A stretch of DNA of 64,000 nt from positions 1,150,490 through 1,214,489 of the forward strand of contig DDFK01000002.1 in assembly GCA_002337145.1 (NCBI GenBank), written 5' to 3'. Source of the DNA: Chitinophagaceae bacterium UBA1930. Its GTDB lineage: Bacteria; Bacteroidota; Bacteroidia; Chitinophagales; Chitinophagaceae. The notes beneath the pieces were generated by a model. The model did no database searches and was not told where the DNA came from. It worked only from the letters and a program-made list of their open reading frames with translations. A program made the translations under genes and the position numbers. Shown piece after piece: positions 34,247 through 42,778 of the stretch (position 1 is the stretch's first letter; the number at the start of each line of letters is the position of its first letter).

Positions 34247-36409
34247 TTAATCCACTTCAATAATAACCTTTTTGTTGCTATTGTCTTTATTGGTAATTAC
34301 AATTTCGTAATGCTTGCTGCGGCTGGTGGTGGATGTTGTTTTACTTGTTTTGCTAGTTGTTACTACTTTAATTCTTGTTTCCCTTCTGTTATCGTTGCTT
34401 ACGGTAGTTGTTGCGGCATCACTGTCGCTACAGTAGCTATAAGAAAATGCATTAGGCACAACTTCTGGTATATAGCCTCCAATACCAACCATTTGCGGTG
34501 GGGTGGCAGCAGACTGTTGGGCTACTGCAGATGCGGTTGCAGTTGATGATATGGCTACACCATTAACTGTGGTACCCTGCATATTTTTAAAATGCACAGG
34601 TTGCTCTTTGTTTCTTCTAAGCTGCAGCATGCCGCCCCTTATCGAATCCAGCTTTACAAAGTTTTTTGTCATGGCGGCACCGCCCATCACCATTTTAGTG
34701 GTAGTACGTTGTTCCCTGTTTGTTTCTGCAGTGCGATGGCCTGCGTTTACAGTAACCGCAGCTTCCTCATTGTCATAGTCTTTGGTTAAAACAAATTTGG
34801 GTATCTTGATATTGGAAATAAATGGAACGCCCTGCTTCTTTAATTGATTGATCAAATTGGTCAGTTCCTGTTGCACTTTCTTTGCCTCAGTTATTTTCAC
34901 CCAGTCCCTTTCCTTGGCATTATAGGCAGTACGGAAGTCAGCCTTTGCCTTTTTCAAGTCTTCATTTGCTTTCTGAAAGGTTTTTGATACATCATCATAA
35001 CCGTCATAAGTAAAATCGTAAGTAAAGAAGCTATTGCTTTTGGCATAGGCCGAACTGTCGGCACGCATCCTTGCAATGTCCACCGTCTGTAGTTCAACGG
35101 CTTTCATGCTTTCTGCAATATTCTTGTTCACATCCTTCCAATTGATCTCTTCCAGGTTCTTGGCTGCAATGGGTATCACTGTAGCCAGTTCCCTTTGTAC
35201 CAGTTGCAGGTCCTTTGGCTGTATGCTGCTGTTCCTTACCTGCTTGGCCGCTTTTTCTATTTCGTCTTTCAGGGGCTGTTGCAAAAAGAAAACAGGGTTG
35301 AAAAAAGGATTGCTCACTTTGGCTGCCATTGGCTCCAGTATCAGTGTTTGTTTGGTTTTCAGTTTAACATTGTAGTCATTGCTAGGTGTGCTGCCCATTG
35401 GCTGAAACCAGGCAATGGAACTCAATATGCCCGTCATCAAAAACAGGGCAAGCAATTGCTGCTTATAATTAAAACGTGCATCCTTATTATCAATCATTCT
35501 TTTTACCCTGCTCAATAAATCGTTCTTGCTTTTGTTTACCGCCGTCATGGCAAATGCAGGGGCGGTTTGCAGGTAGGCAATGCGTAACAGGGCTTCTGCA
35601 TACATGGATGGATTGTACTGAAACTGCAATACCCAATCATCGCAACTGTTTTCCCTTTCTTTCTTGATGGCCTTGCTGATTAGCTGCGTGAACGGATTAA
35701 AGAAAAGCACAATTTCCACAACAGACAGTATCAGGTTCAATAAATAGTCAAAGCGTTTTATATGGGCCAGTTCATGCAGCAATACGGCTTCCATTTGCTC
35801 GGCACTTAAATGGTTGATGCTTGCCAGGGGAACAAGTATGATCGGTTTCAAGAAACCAATGGTCATGGGTGTTGTAATGTGCTCGCTCAGGTAAATGCGT
35901 ACTTTCTTTTTGATGCCCAACTGTTCTGCCACACGTTTCACAAAAAGTTTCCAGTCCACATCAATCTTATGAAGGCCGCTGGTGCGTATGGTTTGTGCAT
36001 GTTGGTAACTGCGTATCCATTTTGCACATAGAAAAAGCAATAGCAACAAGTAAGCAACAGAAAGATAGGGAAGCAACTGCTCAGCCTTCAACATAAAATT
36101 GATCATGTTGGACCTAAAGCCTTCACCAGCCTGCGGTATAATCAATGCAAAATTGTTTTGCGATGCAAAATGCGTGCTTTCTTTGATGGCAGCGCTGCAT
36201 TGCAAATAATAGAACTGGAAGGTAACTGCAAACCATACAAAACCCAGTAACTGCGATGAAGCAGCCACTTTGTATTTGTTGTTGGCATTCAGTTTAAAAA
36301 TGCCGGTTACTAAAACAAACACGATCCACAATAAAGCCATTTGCCACAAACTGTTTGCGATAGCATAACCTAATGCTTGCAAAAAAGCAGAGTTAGTTAA
36401 GGCCTGCAT
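34247..36409 (-). CDS. BlaR1/MecR1-like M56 metallopeptidase
   Basis: A 720-residue membrane protein with about four to five helices in the first 340 residues and the zinc-protease motif HELAH at 211-215, typical of M56 peptidases that cut BlaI-type repressors on signal. The C-terminal 370 residues do not look like a penicillin-binding sensor: they are charged and coiled-coil-like (about 400-560), followed by a low-complexity Thr/Ser/Lys-rich end. So beta-lactam sensing is not supported; the signal may be another envelope stress. It starts 2 bases after the blaI-like stop, so both are one transcript. Confidence 0.9.
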   Translation of the reverse strand: MQALTNSAFLQALGYAIANSLWQMALLWIVFVLVTGIFKLNANNKYKVAASSQLLGFVWFAVTFQFYYLQCSAAIKESTHFASQNNFALIIPQAGEGFRSNMINFMLKAEQLLPYLSVAYLLLLLFLCAKWIRSYQHAQTIRTSGLHKIDVDWKLFVKRVAEQLGIKKKVRIYLSEHITTPMTIGFLKPIILVPLASINHLSAEQMEAVLLHELAHIKRFDYLLNLILSVVEIVLFFNPFTQLISKAIKKERENSCDDWVLQFQYNPSMYAEALLRIAYLQTAPAFAMTAVNKSKNDLLSRVKRMIDNKDARFNYKQQLLALFLMTGILSSIAWFQPMGSTPSNDYNVKLKTKQTLILEPMAAKVSNPFFNPVFFLQQPLKDEIEKAAKQVRNSSIQPKDLQLVQRELATVIPIAAKNLEEINWKDVNKNIAESMKAVELQTVDIARMRADSSAYAKSNSFFTYDFTYDGYDDVSKTFQKANEDLKKAKADFRTAYNAKERDWVKITEAKKVQQELTNLINQLKKQGVPFISNIKIPKFVLTKDYDNEEAAVTVNAGHRTAETNREQRTTTKMVMGGAAMTKNFVKLDSIRGGMLQLRRNKEQPVHFKNMQGTTVNGVAISSTATASAVAQQSAATPPQMVGIGGYIPEVVPNAFSYSYCSDSDAATTTVSNDNRRETRIKVVTTSKTSKTTSTTSRSKHYEIVITNKDNSNKKVIIEVD

Positions 36410-36411
36410 AG

Positions 36412-36795
36412 TTATTGTTTTTTCAGTTGATTAAGCAGTTGCTGAATTTCGTCCAGTTCTTCTTTGGTAGCGGTATGGTTGCCCAATGCTTGCATTACCA
36501 GTTGTGTTGACGAGCCGCCAAAAAGCGAATTGATCATTTTGCCCATGAACTGTTGCTGTGTATTTTCTTTGGATACATTGGCACGGTAAATATGTGTCTT
36601 GCTGCTGTCGTCCCTTTTTACCAGCCCTTTTTCATACATGATCTGCAACAGTTTCAGCGTAGTGGTATAGCCCGAATCCTTATGCAGGCTCAACACATCA
36701 TGCACTTCGCGAACGGTAGCCGTGCCTTTGTCCCACAGCACACGCAAAATTTCAACTTCACTTTCAGTGGGTTTGATTTGATTGTCTAAAGCCAT
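36412..36795 (-). CDS. BlaI/MecI/CopY-family transcriptional repressor
   Basis: A 127-residue winged-helix repressor. Family motifs include PTESEVEILRVLWDKGTATV, VHDVLSLHKDSGYTTTLKLL and the linker KGLVKRDDSSKTHIYRA, after which a C-terminal dimerisation helix region follows. I take the ATG at 36795 (MALDNQIKP). The frame reaches a TTG at 36819, but that would place the operator at 36799 within the coding sequence. It presumably represses its own operon with the M56 protease and is removed by that protease. Confidence 0.93.
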   Translation of the reverse strand: MALDNQIKPTESEVEILRVLWDKGTATVREVHDVLSLHKDSGYTTTLKLLQIMYEKGLVKRDDSSKTHIYRANVSKENTQQQFMGKMINSLFGGSSTQLVMQALGNHTATKEELDEIQQLLNQLKKQ

Positions 36796-36798
36796 TTT

Positions 36799-36837
36799 TA
36801 CGATTTTATTCGTAGGCAATGTACGGCAATATTCGTA
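36799..36837. promoter_or_regulatory. Tandem operator, two TACG-N8-CGTA sites
   Basis: TACG-ATTTTATT-CGTA (36799-36814) and TACG-GCAATATT-CGTA (36822-36837) share arms, spacing and direction, and start 23 bp apart. They lie directly upstream of the blaI-like start codon. BlaI/MecI proteins bind paired dyads in their own promoters, so these are the likely autoregulatory sites. Confidence 0.65.
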
Positions 36838-36991
36838 AACAAAAACAAAAAAATTATCCGGACGGTCATTTATAGGTTTAAAAGCTGTAAAATAGCCCTA
36901 TACAATAGGGACTGGCAACATAAAAGTATTCCACAAATGTGTTGCAGCACTAATTAAGTCTTAATTTCACCGCTTTGAAAAAATTTCCATA

Positions 36992-37465
36992 ATGGGTAAA
37001 GAGTTAGAATTTATGTTAGAAGCCATCAACCTGTCCAAGCAGGGAATGATGAACAATGATGGCGGTCCATTTGGTTGCGTTATTGTAAAGGATGGCAACA
37101 TTGTTGGCCGTGGCTGGAACAAAGTTACCAGTACCAACGACCCTACAGCACATGCCGAAGTTACTGCCATACGCGATGCTTGCAAGAACCTCGGCACGTT
37201 TCAATTGGAAGGTTGCGAAGTATATACTTCCTGCGAGCCATGCCCCATGTGCATGGGGGCCATTTATTGGGCAAGACCGTCAAGGGTCTTTTATGCCAAT
37301 ACACGGCAGGATGCAGCAGACATTGGTTTTGACGATTCACTGATTTATGAGGAACTGACCTTGCCCTTGAACCAACGGAAAATTGCCATTGAGTGCCTGG
37401 GTAGGGACGAAGCCATGGCCGTATTTAATGCCTGGGCTGCCAAGGCCGACAAGACCGATTATTGA
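36992..37465 (+). CDS. guaD: Guanine deaminase, cytidine-deaminase-fold (GuaD type)
   Basis: Converts guanine to xanthine and ammonia in purine salvage or breakdown. The zinc site is TAHAEVTAI with the catalytic Glu, plus SCEPCPMCMGAIYWARP. The 157-residue length, NDPTAHAEVTAIR and the C-terminal GFDDSLIYEEL closely fit Bacillus subtilis GuaD rather than tRNA adenosine deaminase TadA. The next gene, 50 bases away, is a purine nucleoside phosphorylase, which fits a purine-salvage pair. Confidence 0.9.
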   Translation: MGKELEFMLEAINLSKQGMMNNDGGPFGCVIVKDGNIVGRGWNKVTSTNDPTAHAEVTAIRDACKNLGTFQLEGCEVYTSCEPCPMCMGAIYWARPSRVFYANTRQDAADIGFDDSLIYEELTLPLNQRKIAIECLGRDEAMAVFNAWAAKADKTDY

Positions 37466-37515
37466 TCCACGCTGTTTTTTATCACTATTTATATGTTAAC
37501 CAATAAACTTGTTAT

Positions 37516-38337
37516 ATGAGCGAATTAATGAACCAATTGAATGAAACCGTTGCCTTTATACGCAACCGTGTACAGACCACTGCCACTACAGGCATTATAC
37601 TGGGTAGCGGTTTGGGCAACCTTGCCGAAGTAATAAAGGTAGATGATGCGATACCTTATGGCGATATACCACATTTTCCGGTAAGTACCGTACAGGGGCA
37701 TGGTGGCAAATTGCTTTTTGGCGAACTGGGTGGCAAAAAAGTAATCGTAATGAGTGGCCGTTTCCATTTTTATGAAGGCTACGGTGCACAGCAGGTTGTT
37801 TTTCCGGTACGTGTAATGAAGCTGTTGGGTGTTGAAACCTTATTGCTTTCCAACGCGGCGGGTGCCGTTAACCCCGCTTACGGCGTAGGCGATTTGATGA
37901 TCATTAACGACCATATCAGTTTCTTTACCACCAACCCGTTAATGGGCAAGAATGAAGAAGCACTGGGTACCCGTTTTCCGGATATGAGCGAACCATATAG
38001 CAAGGAACTGATTGCTAAAGCAAAAGAAATTGCAAAGACAAACAATATCCATGTACACGAAGGTGTGTACACTGCCGTAACCGGACCCACATTCGAAACA
38101 CATGCCGAGTACCGTTTAATCAAGACAGTTGGCAGCGATGTGGTTGGCATGAGCACCGTACAGGAAAACATTGCAGCCATACATTGCGGTATGAAAGTAT
38201 TTGCCGTAAGTGTTGTTACCGATTTGGGCATTCGTGAAGACAATAATGTAATTACACACGAAGAAGTGTTGCAGGCTGCCAAAGAAGCAGAACCCAAACT
38301 TACCCTGTTGTTCAGCGAACTGGTTAAAACCATTTAA
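37516..38337 (+). CDS. Purine-nucleoside phosphorylase, trimeric class I
   Basis: Splits purine nucleosides with phosphate to free base and ribose 1-phosphate. At 273 residues it is the trimeric (PNP/MTAP) type, with GSGLGNLAEVI, VQGHGGKLLFGEL, LSNAAGAVNP and TGPTFETHAEYRLIK. The base-contact motif Glu...Asn is present at GPTFE and VTDLG, and REDNN in place of the usual VTHEEV neighbourhood is normal for this class. It works downstream of guaD in salvage. A terminator follows. Confidence 0.94.
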   Translation: MSELMNQLNETVAFIRNRVQTTATTGIILGSGLGNLAEVIKVDDAIPYGDIPHFPVSTVQGHGGKLLFGELGGKKVIVMSGRFHFYEGYGAQQVVFPVRVMKLLGVETLLLSNAAGAVNPAYGVGDLMIINDHISFFTTNPLMGKNEEALGTRFPDMSEPYSKELIAKAKEIAKTNNIHVHEGVYTAVTGPTFETHAEYRLIKTVGSDVVGMSTVQENIAAIHCGMKVFAVSVVTDLGIREDNNVITHEEVLQAAKEAEPKLTLLFSELVKTI

Positions 38338-38350
38338 TATAAAAGAAGAT

Positions 38351-38400
38351 GGATACAGGAACGGAACCTTGATGAGATAAACAATCCGGTTCCTGTATCC
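38351..38400 (+). terminator. Hairpin after the purine phosphorylase gene
   Basis: Stem GGATACAGGAAC/GTTCCTGTATCC with a long loop; the T-rich part (TTCATGTCCTTTTTA) begins right after it. Confidence 0.75.
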
Positions 38401-38451
38401 TTCATGTCCTTTTTATCACTTCATTCACAGCTTTACAGTTATTTTGCACGC

Positions 38452-40503
38452 ATGAATGCACCGGCAGCAGGAAAATTCTTTAAGGTACTGATGGCAGTCT
38501 TGCTGGTGCACAATTGTTTATTGGCACAAAAAACAATCACCCGCTCTACCGATGCAGGTACCACCACTACTTCCAGCGTGGCCTACGATTCGCAGGGCAG
38601 GCCCATCCGCAACCGCAGTGCCGATTCGCTGCGTACGCTACAGAAACGTGACAGGTATGCGGATTCCATTACCATCTATTACCGTTATTATGATTCCAAC
38701 AGGATCAGGAATATAGACTCTAGCATTGCCGATTTTTCTACCCGGTTCCCGCAGCCTTATACCTACGTTAACCTTGGCAATTTGGGTACGGCTTCAAAGT
38801 CATTGCTGTTTAGTCCAATCATGAAATCAGGCTGGGATGCAGGTTTCCATCAATACGATATCTACAGCTTTACAGTTGAGAATACGAAATTTTACCAAAC
38901 CACCAGACCATATACCGAGCTGGCCTACCTGCTGGGTGGCAAGGGCGAGCAGTACATTAACCTGAGCCATACACAGAACAAAAAGAACAATTTCAATTTC
39001 GGGTTCGATTACCGCTTCCTCAATGCCCCGGGTACTTATAAGAACCAGAACAGCAGTCATAGCAACTTACGGCTCAATGCTACTTATCAAACCCCCAATA
39101 GAAAATATGGTGCGTTTTTTATTTATATTTCCAATAAACACACTTCCTCCGAAAACGGTGGCTTGCAGGATGCCAAGAAACTAGACAGCCTTGCATTGAA
39201 TGATCCTTTTGAGCTGGAAACAAGGCTGGGCGTTTCCGGTACCGTGTCCCGTAACCCGTTCAACACGGGCATTACAACAGGCAATGAGTATAAGGAAACC
39301 ACTTTGTTATACCGCCATTACTACGACCTTGGCAAGAAAGATTCTATTGTTACCGACTCCGTTACCTATAAAATATTCTATCCGCGTTTACGCCTGCAGC
39401 ATACATTCAGGCTCAGTAGCTACACTTACTATTTTCATGACAACAATGTTGACTCTACCCGTTACAACGACTATTTTGGTATGCGTTTCTTGACAGGTGT
39501 AAGCAACCAACTGTTCATGATGCAAGACAAGTGGACCAGCATTACCAATGAGTTTCACGTAATTACTTTCCCTGAAAAAAACAACCTCAGCCAGTTCTTA
39601 AAAGTGGGTGCTGGCGTACAGAACCTGCATGGTACTTTTGGTTCGGTAATAAAACGTGATTACAATGTGTACCTGACAGGGGAGTACAGGAACCGCACCC
39701 GTAACCAGGTGTGGGACATTGAAGCAACGGGTAATCTTTATTTAACCGGGCTCAACTCGGGCGATTACAATGCCTACATCAGCCTAAAACGCTTGCTTAC
39801 CAAAAAGCTGGGCTACTTGGAACTGGGCTTCCACAATGTAAACCGCAGTCCCTCTTTCGTTTACAGCAACGAAAGCAGCTTTATGGTACAAACCACGCAG
39901 AGCTTCAAGAAAGAAAACACCACAAGGCTTTTTGCCCAATACGAAAACCCGAAAAGCAACCTGAAGCTTACAGGCGAATATTTTTTGGTAAACAATTATT
40001 CTTACTTCGACAGCTTTTTTGTGGCTAAGCAGGCAACCAGTTTATTTAACGTGCTGCATATTGGGTTGGAGAAAAAATTCAAGCTCACCAGGCACTGGAA
40101 CTGGTACACCGAAGTGCATGTACAACAGGCCACAGGTGCCGCTCCCGTTCATTTGCCATTGGTGCTAACCCGCAACAGGATTGCTTTTGAGGACAATGGT
40201 AAATTCTTTGCCAACTTGTTCTTGTCCACGGGCATTGAAGTAAGATACTATACCAATTACAAGGCCGATAACTATTCGCCTTTCACGGGCCAGTTCTTTT
40301 ATCAAGAAAGCTATACCACTGCAAACAGGCCCGATATCAACTTCTTCATGCATTTCCGCATCAAAAGCTTCAAGGCATTCTTGCGTTGGGAAAACCTCAA
40401 TTCATCCATACCTGGCAAGGGCAAGTACAACCTCTCTTTCCCCAATTATGCCAACGCGGGCAATTGGTTGCGTTTCGGTATCTGGTGGAATTTTGTCAAT
40501 TAG
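38452..40503 (+). CDS. Putative outer-membrane porin (Porin_10-like)
   Basis: A beta-barrel protein of about 683 residues. I take the ATG at 38452, which gives a signal peptide (MNAPAAGKFFKVLMAVLLV, cleavage near LLAQ). An earlier ATG at 38404 would start inside the terminator's tail. After a linker rich in Thr and Ser, the body consists of alternating hydrophobic/aromatic strands such as YINLSHTQNKKNNFNFGF, and it ends in a strand with a final aromatic-rich FGIWWNFVN. This is the pattern of the Bacteroidota putative porin family. Substrate unknown. Confidence 0.85.
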   Translation: MNAPAAGKFFKVLMAVLLVHNCLLAQKTITRSTDAGTTTTSSVAYDSQGRPIRNRSADSLRTLQKRDRYADSITIYYRYYDSNRIRNIDSSIADFSTRFPQPYTYVNLGNLGTASKSLLFSPIMKSGWDAGFHQYDIYSFTVENTKFYQTTRPYTELAYLLGGKGEQYINLSHTQNKKNNFNFGFDYRFLNAPGTYKNQNSSHSNLRLNATYQTPNRKYGAFFIYISNKHTSSENGGLQDAKKLDSLALNDPFELETRLGVSGTVSRNPFNTGITTGNEYKETTLLYRHYYDLGKKDSIVTDSVTYKIFYPRLRLQHTFRLSSYTYYFHDNNVDSTRYNDYFGMRFLTGVSNQLFMMQDKWTSITNEFHVITFPEKNNLSQFLKVGAGVQNLHGTFGSVIKRDYNVYLTGEYRNRTRNQVWDIEATGNLYLTGLNSGDYNAYISLKRLLTKKLGYLELGFHNVNRSPSFVYSNESSFMVQTTQSFKKENTTRLFAQYENPKSNLKLTGEYFLVNNYSYFDSFFVAKQATSLFNVLHIGLEKKFKLTRHWNWYTEVHVQQATGAAPVHLPLVLTRNRIAFEDNGKFFANLFLSTGIEVRYYTNYKADNYSPFTGQFFYQESYTTANRPDINFFMHFRIKSFKAFLRWENLNSSIPGKGKYNLSFPNYANAGNWLRFGIWWNFVN

Positions 40504-40596
40504 GTAGGGGCCTAATGCTAATAGGATACCAGTTCAAAAAATAAAAAATGTCCCTAGCATCATATTAACAAATAGCATTGTACTTTTACGCCGTCA

Positions 40597-40977
40597 ATGA
40601 AACGTTTTACAGTAGCCATACTCGCCATTATTTACTTTACCATTAGCACCGGTATGGTAATAAATATGCATTACTGCATGGGCAAGCTGCGTTCCGTAAA
40701 TGTTGATGTGCTGGCCAAGAACCTTTGTGGTTGCGGCAAAAAAGAATCCAAAGGCTGCTGCAAAACCGAACATAAACTGGTAAAGCTTGAAGACAACCAC
40801 AAAGCATCCGTTGCGGACTTTACCCTGCAGCAACCTGTTTGTTTGCTTCAGGATGCATACAGCCTTATCAATACACCATTGATAAATGCAAACTGCCAGG
40901 CAGCCTATAATAATCATTCCCCACCACTGCTATCTCAACAGGATTGCTATTTGCGTAATTGCGTTTTCAGGATCTGA
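40597..40977 (+). CDS. HYC_CC_PP family protein
   Basis: A 126-residue exported or membrane-anchored protein with the three signature motifs that name the family: HYC at 25-27 (after a hydrophobic N-terminus), CC at 54-55, and PP at 109-110. The many cysteines and histidines suggest metal binding. The family is confined to Bacteroidota and is often seen near copper or heavy-metal efflux genes. Here it leads a group of HMA and thioredoxin-like genes, which fits that setting. Confidence 0.85.
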   Translation: MKRFTVAILAIIYFTISTGMVINMHYCMGKLRSVNVDVLAKNLCGCGKKESKGCCKTEHKLVKLEDNHKASVADFTLQQPVCLLQDAYSLINTPLINANCQAAYNNHSPPLLSQQDCYLRNCVFRI

Positions 40978-41224
40978 TACCTTCCTCTTATTTGTTGCAG
41001 TTGTGTGTTACCAGCTATGGTATATACATCATCTATTGTGGCATCGTCCCCAATAATTATCGAATCATCAATGGCAACAAATACTTCAGCAAAACAATGC
41101 AGGCATGTACACCATGCATGGCCATTGTTAACTCTGACCTGTTCCATACAGAATAGGCCACATCATATCAATTATATTTCAACACTTGCTATGCCCAACG
41201 GTATGGCAAACAAAACAATCAACA
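40978..41224. other. Gap without a supported gene
   Basis: These 247 bases hold no frame with family support. Short frames exist on both strands but none has a signal peptide or motif. A weak promoter for the HMA gene could lie here; I see no clear TAnnTTTG box. Confidence 0.4.
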
Positions 41225-41602
41225 ATGAAAAAGCAATTATCGTTTTTATTATCCTTTGTACTTATCGTAATCGGTTCCTATGCACAAACAAAACCAGTGG
41301 CCAAAACAGAAAAGATAAAAGTTTGGGGCAACTGCGAAATGTGCAAATCAAAAATTGAAAAAGCAGCAACCGCAGCAGGTGCATCCTACGCCTTATGGAA
41401 CGAGGAAGCCAAGATATTGACCGTTAAATACACAGCAGCAAAAACCACCAACCTCAAAATTCAGCAAAAAGTGGCTGCCGCCGGTTACGATACACAGGAT
41501 GTTACGGCAACCGATGAAGCTTACAAGAACCTTCCGGAATGCTGCCAGTACGATAGGAAGGCAACAGAGAAAAAAGAAGAAACAAAGCCAGTAAATCAAT
41601 AG
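41225..41602 (+). CDS. Periplasmic HMA-domain protein with CxxC metal site
   Basis: A 125-residue protein: signal peptide (MKKQLSFLLSFVLIVIGSYAQ), then an HMA fold with metal motif WGNCEMCKSKIE (C37, C40). The tail EAYKNLPECCQYDRK adds two more cysteines and is shared in pattern with the protein at 33756. The ATG at 41225 is chosen over a more distant one at 41186, because it gives a proper signal peptide. It probably binds or passes on copper or a similar soft metal in the periplasm. Confidence 0.82.
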   Translation: MKKQLSFLLSFVLIVIGSYAQTKPVAKTEKIKVWGNCEMCKSKIEKAATAAGASYALWNEEAKILTVKYTAAKTTNLKIQQKVAAAGYDTQDVTATDEAYKNLPECCQYDRKATEKKEETKPVNQ

Positions 41603-41708
41603 CCTGAAAGTATTGGTATTATTGGGTTGTATGGTGTGGGGCTGCGGGAGGTATCTTGGCAGGCCTGCATCATACTATATGCTTATTTCATTCAATAAAC
41701 TATTTTTC

Positions 41709-42254
41709 ATGAAAAAAATATTCGGCATAATCCTGCTGCTTATAGGCATGGCAGCTCAGGCACAGTTTAAAAAAGCTACCCTGCAGGCCAGCGGCTTAAC
41801 CTGCTCATTGTGCAGCAAGTCCATTTACAAATCTTTAATCGCCATTCCTTTTGTGCAGGAGGTTCAAAGCGATATCAAAAATGCATCGTACAATATTACG
41901 TTTAAAGATGGCAGCAATGTGGACTTTGATGCATTGAAGAAAGCAGTTACCAGTGCGGGTTTCTCCGTAGCCATGCTACAGGTGAACATGAACTTTGACA
42001 GCACGGCCATAAAAAACGATACGCATATAGAACTGGCTGGCAAAACATTCCATTTCTTAAATGTGCAGCCGCAAATATTGCAGGGCGAAAAGACCATAAC
42101 AATTGTTGACAAGAATTTTGTTACCAATAAAGAGTATAAAAAATACAGCAAGCTAACAACCATGAAATGCTACGAAACCGGTATCATGGAAAGCTGTTGC
42201 TCCAAAAAGAACGGCACTGTGGGTAAGCGTATCTATCATGTAACCATTGGTTGA
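41709..42254 (+). CDS. Periplasmic HMA-domain protein, GLTCSLC type
   Basis: A 181-residue protein from the ATG at 41709: signal peptide (cleavage near AAQAQ, residue 19) and an N-terminal HMA domain with SGLTCSLCSKSI (C32, C35), close to the GMTCxxC motif of copper chaperones and pumps. The C-terminal 90 residues are an extra, unrecognised beta-rich part that ends with ESCCSKKNG. It lies in the metal/thiol group and is 56 bases before the TlpA-like gene. Confidence 0.82.
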   Translation: MKKIFGIILLLIGMAAQAQFKKATLQASGLTCSLCSKSIYKSLIAIPFVQEVQSDIKNASYNITFKDGSNVDFDALKKAVTSAGFSVAMLQVNMNFDSTAIKNDTHIELAGKTFHFLNVQPQILQGEKTITIVDKNFVTNKEYKKYSKLTTMKCYETGIMESCCSKKNGTVGKRIYHVTIG

Positions 42255-42310
42255 TAAATACGTTTGCCATAAACACAGGTTGATTATCTTGTTGACACAA
42301 TTAATTAAAA

Positions 42311-42778
42311 ATGAAAATAAAATTGCTCTTCTTGGGCTTGGTGCTTTTGACTGCTGTTGCAACATGGGCACAACCGCCTATTGGCAGCTCTCCTGATATC
42401 AGTTTAAAAGATGTAAACGGAAATATAGTAACGCTCTCCTCATTAAAAGGCAAAGTGGTAGTCATAGATTTTTGGGCAAGCTGGTGCGGGCCTTGCAGGT
42501 TGGCAAACAGGAAACTGAAAAAAATATACGATAAGTATAAAGAGAAAGGATTGGAAATCTATAGCATATCATGCGACTATACACAGGAACCCTGGAAAAA
42601 TGCCATTAAAGCAGACAAGATAAATTGGCTGCAGGTTTTTGATGAAGGCGGTTCCGTAGGCAATAAATGGCATATAGCCTATTTGCCTTTTACGTTTCTG
42701 TTGGACAAAACAGGAAAAATTGTAGCAGCAGATATAGAGGCCAGGCAACTGGAAGGGATGATAAAGGAGCTATTATGA
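42311..42778 (+). CDS. TlpA-like thioredoxin-fold protein
   Basis: A 155-residue exported thiol-disulphide protein: signal peptide ending TWAQ (residue 21) and a thioredoxin fold with active site WCGPC (C59, C62) and a cis-proline region YLPFTFLLD. Such proteins reduce cysteines of periplasmic partners, for instance metal-binding proteins and cytochromes. The three cysteine-rich proteins just upstream are natural candidates. The stop overlaps the start of the next gene (ATGA), so the two are translationally coupled. Confidence 0.92.
   Translation: MKIKLLFLGLVLLTAVATWAQPPIGSSPDISLKDVNGNIVTLSSLKGKVVVIDFWASWCGPCRLANRKLKKIYDKYKEKGLEIYSISCDYTQEPWKNAIKADKINWLQVFDEGGSVGNKWHIAYLPFTFLLDKTGKIVAADIEARQLEGMIKELL

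Noticed and set aside
40959..41156. Short frames on both strands in the gap after the HYC_CC_PP gene
   Set aside because: No signal, no motif and no plausible start site; composition is like non-coding DNA.
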